From assembly GCF_003391135.1 (NCBI RefSeq), contig NZ_CP031455.1, forward strand, positions 6,370,001 through 6,434,000: 64,000 nt of DNA, in the 5' to 3' direction. Both the position numbers and the translations under genes were made by a program. Source of the stretch: Streptoverticillium olivoreticuli subsp. olivoreticuli. GTDB lineage: Bacteria > Actinomycetota > Actinomycetes > Streptomycetales > Streptomycetaceae. Shown one piece after another: positions 60,047 to 64,000 of this stretch. The notes under the pieces are model-generated. The model ran no database searches. It saw only the letters and a list, made by a program, of their open reading frames with translations, and was not told the DNA's origin. Numbering within the stretch: the stretch's first letter is position 1; every line of letters starts with the position of its first letter.

Positions 60047-61639
60047 ATGGCGGAGCTCACGATCCGGCCGGAGGAGATCCGGGACGCGCTGGAGAACTTT
60101 GTCCAGGCGTACAAGCCGGACGCGGCCTCGCGCGAGGAGGTCGGTACGGTCAGCGTTGCCGGCGACGGCATCGCTAAGGTCGAGGGTCTTCCCTCGGCCA
60201 TGGCGAACGAGCTGCTGCGGTTCGAGGACGGAACCCTCGGTCTCGCCCTCAACCTCGAGGAGCGCGAGATCGGTGCCGTTGTCCTCGGCGAGTTCAGCGG
60301 CATCGAGGAGGGCCAGCCGGTGCAGCGCACCGGTGAGGTGCTCTCCGTCGCGGTCGGCGAGGGCTACCTCGGCCGCGTCGTCGACCCGCTGGGCAACCCG
60401 ATCGACGGCCTCGGCGAGATCGCGACCGAAGGTCGCCGCGCCCTGGAGCTGCAGGCCCCGGGCGTCATGGTCCGCAAGTCGGTCCACGAGCCGATGCAGA
60501 CCGGCCTCAAGGCCGTCGACGCCATGGTGCCGATCGGCCGTGGCCAGCGACAGCTGATCATCGGCGACCGCCAGACCGGCAAGACCGCGCTGGCCGTCGA
60601 CACGATCATCAACCAGCGCGACAACTGGCGCTCCGGCGACCCGAAGAAGCAGGTCCGCTGCATCTACGTCGCCATCGGCCAGAAGGGCTCCACCATCGCG
60701 TCCGTGCGCGGCGCGCTGGAGGAGGCGGGCGCCCTGGAGTACACGACGATCGTCGCCGCTCCCGCGTCCGACCCGGCCGGCTTCAAGTACCTCGCCCCGT
60801 ACACCGGCTCGGCCATCGGCCAGCACTGGATGTACCAGGGCAAGCACGTCCTGATCGTCTTCGACGACCTGTCGAAGCAGGCCGACGCCTACCGCGCCGT
60901 GTCCCTGCTGCTGCGCCGCCCGCCGGGCCGTGAGGCCTACCCGGGTGACGTCTTCTACCTGCACTCGCGTCTGCTGGAGCGCTGCGCCAAGCTCTCCGAC
61001 GAGATGGGTGCCGGCTCGATGACCGGTCTGCCGATCGTCGAGACCAAGGCCAACGACGTCTCGGCGTTCATCCCGACCAACGTCATCTCCATCACCGACG
61101 GCCAGTGCTTCCTGGAGTCCGACCTGTTCAACGCGGGCCAGCGCCCGGCGCTGAACGTCGGTATCTCGGTCTCCCGCGTCGGTGGTTCCGCCCAGCACAA
61201 GGCCATGAAGCAGGTCTCCGGCCGGCTTCGCGTGGACCTCGCCCAGTACCGCGAGCTGGAGGCGTTCGCCGCCTTCGGTTCCGACCTGGACGCGGCCTCG
61301 AAGTCGCAGCTGGAGCGCGGCAAGCGCATGGTCGAGCTGCTGAAGCAGGGCCAGTACGCCCCGTACTCGGTCGAGGACCAGGTCGTCTCCGTCTGGGCCG
61401 GCACCACCGGCAAGATGGACGACGTGCCGGTCGAGGACATCCAGCGCTTCGAGCGCGAGATGCTCGACTACCTGGGCCGCGAGCACAAGGGCCTGATGAC
61501 CAGCATCGTCGAGGGCGGCAAGATGTCCGACGACACCCTCCAGGCGCTCGCCGACGCCATCGCCACCTTCAAGAAGCAGTTCGAGACCTCGGACGGCAAG
61601 CTTCTCGGTGACGACGCCACGGCCGGCTCCGCGAAGTGA
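60047..61639 (+). CDS. atpA: ATP synthase subunit alpha
   Basis: This 530-residue F1 subunit has the nucleotide-binding GDRQTGKT at 173-180 (non-catalytic site). The family signature PALNVGISVSRVGGSAQ is complete. The ATG at 60047 has AGGAGAG upstream; an in-frame ATG near 59927 would cross the hairpin and is unlikely. The C-terminus is slightly longer than that of E. coli. Confidence 0.98.
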   Translation: MAELTIRPEEIRDALENFVQAYKPDAASREEVGTVSVAGDGIAKVEGLPSAMANELLRFEDGTLGLALNLEEREIGAVVLGEFSGIEEGQPVQRTGEVLSVAVGEGYLGRVVDPLGNPIDGLGEIATEGRRALELQAPGVMVRKSVHEPMQTGLKAVDAMVPIGRGQRQLIIGDRQTGKTALAVDTIINQRDNWRSGDPKKQVRCIYVAIGQKGSTIASVRGALEEAGALEYTTIVAAPASDPAGFKYLAPYTGSAIGQHWMYQGKHVLIVFDDLSKQADAYRAVSLLLRRPPGREAYPGDVFYLHSRLLERCAKLSDEMGAGSMTGLPIVETKANDVSAFIPTNVISITDGQCFLESDLFNAGQRPALNVGISVSRVGGSAQHKAMKQVSGRLRVDLAQYRELEAFAAFGSDLDAASKSQLERGKRMVELLKQGQYAPYSVEDQVVSVWAGTTGKMDDVPVEDIQRFEREMLDYLGREHKGLMTSIVEGGKMSDDTLQALADAIATFKKQFETSDGKLLGDDATAGSAK

Positions 61640-61662
61640 CGACGACGGAAGGGACCTGATCC

Positions 61663-62580
61663 ATGGGAGCCCAGCTCCGGGTCTACAAGCGTCGCATCCG
61701 CTCCGTCACCGCGACCAAGAAGATCACCAAGGCGATGGAGATGATCGCCGCCTCGCGCATCGTCAAGGCGCAGCGCCAGGTGGCGGCATCGACGCCGTAC
61801 GCGAGTGAACTCACCCGCGCGGTGACGGCGGTTGCGACCGGTTCGAACACCAAGCACGCGCTGACCACCGAGGTCGAGCGCCCGGTCCGGGCCGCGGTCC
61901 TGCTCGTCACGAGCGACCGCGGTCTGGCCGGCGGCTACTCCTCCAACGCCATCAAGGCCGCGGACCGCCTCACCGGGCGCCTGCGCTCGGAGGGCAAGGA
62001 CGTCGTCACGTACATCATCGGCCGCAAGGGCGTTGCGTACTACGGCTTCCGGGAGCGTCCGGTGGCGGAGTCGTGGACCGGCTTCACCGACAGCCCGACG
62101 TACGCGGACGCCAAGCGCGTCGCGGGTCCGCTGATCGAGGCCGTCCAGCTGGACACCGCCGAGGGCGGCGTCGACGAGCTGCACATCGTCTTCACCGAGT
62201 TCGTCTCGATGATGACGCAGTCGCCCGTCGAGAAGCGGCTGCTGCCGCTCACCCTCGACAAGTCGGAGGAGCCCGAGGAGGCCGCGAAGGGCAAGATCCT
62301 TCCGCTCTTCGACTTCGAGCCGTCGGCCGAGGACGTCCTCGACGCGCTGCTGCCGCGGTACGTCGAGAGCCGGATCTACAACGCGCTGCTGCAGTCGGCC
62401 GCTTCCGAGCACGCCGCCCGCCGCCGCGCGATGAAGTCGGCGACCGACAACGCCGGCGAACTCATCAAGTCGCTGTCGCGGCTTGCCAATGCGGCCCGCC
62501 AGGCCGAAATCACCCAGGAAATCAGCGAGATCGTCGGTGGCTCCAGTGCCCTGGCCGACGCTAACGCGGGGAGTGACTGA
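61663..62580 (+). CDS. atpG: ATP synthase subunit gamma
   Basis: This 305-residue central shaft has the two long terminal helices (LRVYKRRIRSVTATKKITKA at the start; YNALLQSAASEHAARRRAMK at the end). The middle alpha/beta domain has VTSDRGLAGGYSSN. It carries a short insertion typical of actinobacteria (DKSEEPEEAAKGKILP). GAAGGGACC precedes ATG 61663. Confidence 0.97.
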   Translation: MGAQLRVYKRRIRSVTATKKITKAMEMIAASRIVKAQRQVAASTPYASELTRAVTAVATGSNTKHALTTEVERPVRAAVLLVTSDRGLAGGYSSNAIKAADRLTGRLRSEGKDVVTYIIGRKGVAYYGFRERPVAESWTGFTDSPTYADAKRVAGPLIEAVQLDTAEGGVDELHIVFTEFVSMMTQSPVEKRLLPLTLDKSEEPEEAAKGKILPLFDFEPSAEDVLDALLPRYVESRIYNALLQSAASEHAARRRAMKSATDNAGELIKSLSRLANAARQAEITQEISEIVGGSSALADANAGSD

Positions 62581-62585
62581 CCACT

Positions 62586-64000
<1,415 letters not shown>

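Overview
The window is high-GC actinobacterial DNA, almost certainly Streptomyces. Codon third positions are strongly G/C, GTG and TTG starts are common, and ATGA overlaps join many genes. A conservon, DUF397/XRE regulators, an nrtL gene and the chromosomal-core order nrtL-lysA-hom-thrC-thrB-rho-rpmE-prfA-prmC-tsaC-glyA-atp are all present. No transposase, integrase, CRISPR array, rRNA or replication origin was seen.

Layout. 1-8771: an OmpR-type two-component pair (kinase cut by the window edge), a SAM-dependent methyltransferase, a rhomboid-like membrane protein, Lon protease with a good HspR (HAIR) operator, an I36-type inhibitor, an AraC regulator and two unrecognised secreted proteins. 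8966-14889: an accessory-looking block of small genes built around two XRE-DUF5753 regulators, three DUF397 proteins, a DUF6879 protein, a frameshifted small gene and a divergent three-gene operon of tiny proteins. It also holds a duplicated gene-end fragment. 14900-24283: a membrane protein, a two-subunit molybdenum hydroxylase, a Uma2-type protein, a large secreted M4 metalloprotease, a GH25 lysozyme, a MarR regulator and a PP2C-like phosphatase. 24519-30019: a complete conservon (cvnABCD) followed by a styrene-monooxygenase-like flavoprotein. 30300-38742: an NlpC/P60 cell-wall hydrolase, a TetR regulator, two divergent diiron proteins (AurF-like and ferritin-like), a polysaccharide deacetylase lipoprotein with a SigE-like promoter, an amino-acid permease and an unknown protein. 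39026-64000: the conserved core. It has tRNA-Arg(CCG), a lone response regulator, lysine/threonine biosynthesis, Rho, an LCP cell-wall ligase, ribosomal protein L31, release factor 1 and its methylase, threonylcarbamoyl-AMP synthase, a phosphatase-like protein lacking the catalytic cysteine, serine hydroxymethyltransferase, a WecA-type transferase and the ATP synthase operon atpIBEFHAGD, cut a few codons before the end of atpD.

Regulation readable from the DNA includes an HspR box and a SigR-like promoter at lon, a textbook SigR promoter at rpmE, a SigR-like promoter and long leader with an 18-codon ORF at rho, a SigE-like promoter at the deacetylase, and a Rex-type operator at atpI. A family of large GC-rich palindromic intergenic repeats occurs four times, each downstream of a plus-strand gene; one copy has its left arm replaced by a second short repeat.

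The best candidate for a poorly described system is the XRE/DUF397/DUF6879 block with its divergent small operon. The family names are known; what the assembly does is not evident from sequence. All family calls were made by eye from motifs, without database searches.
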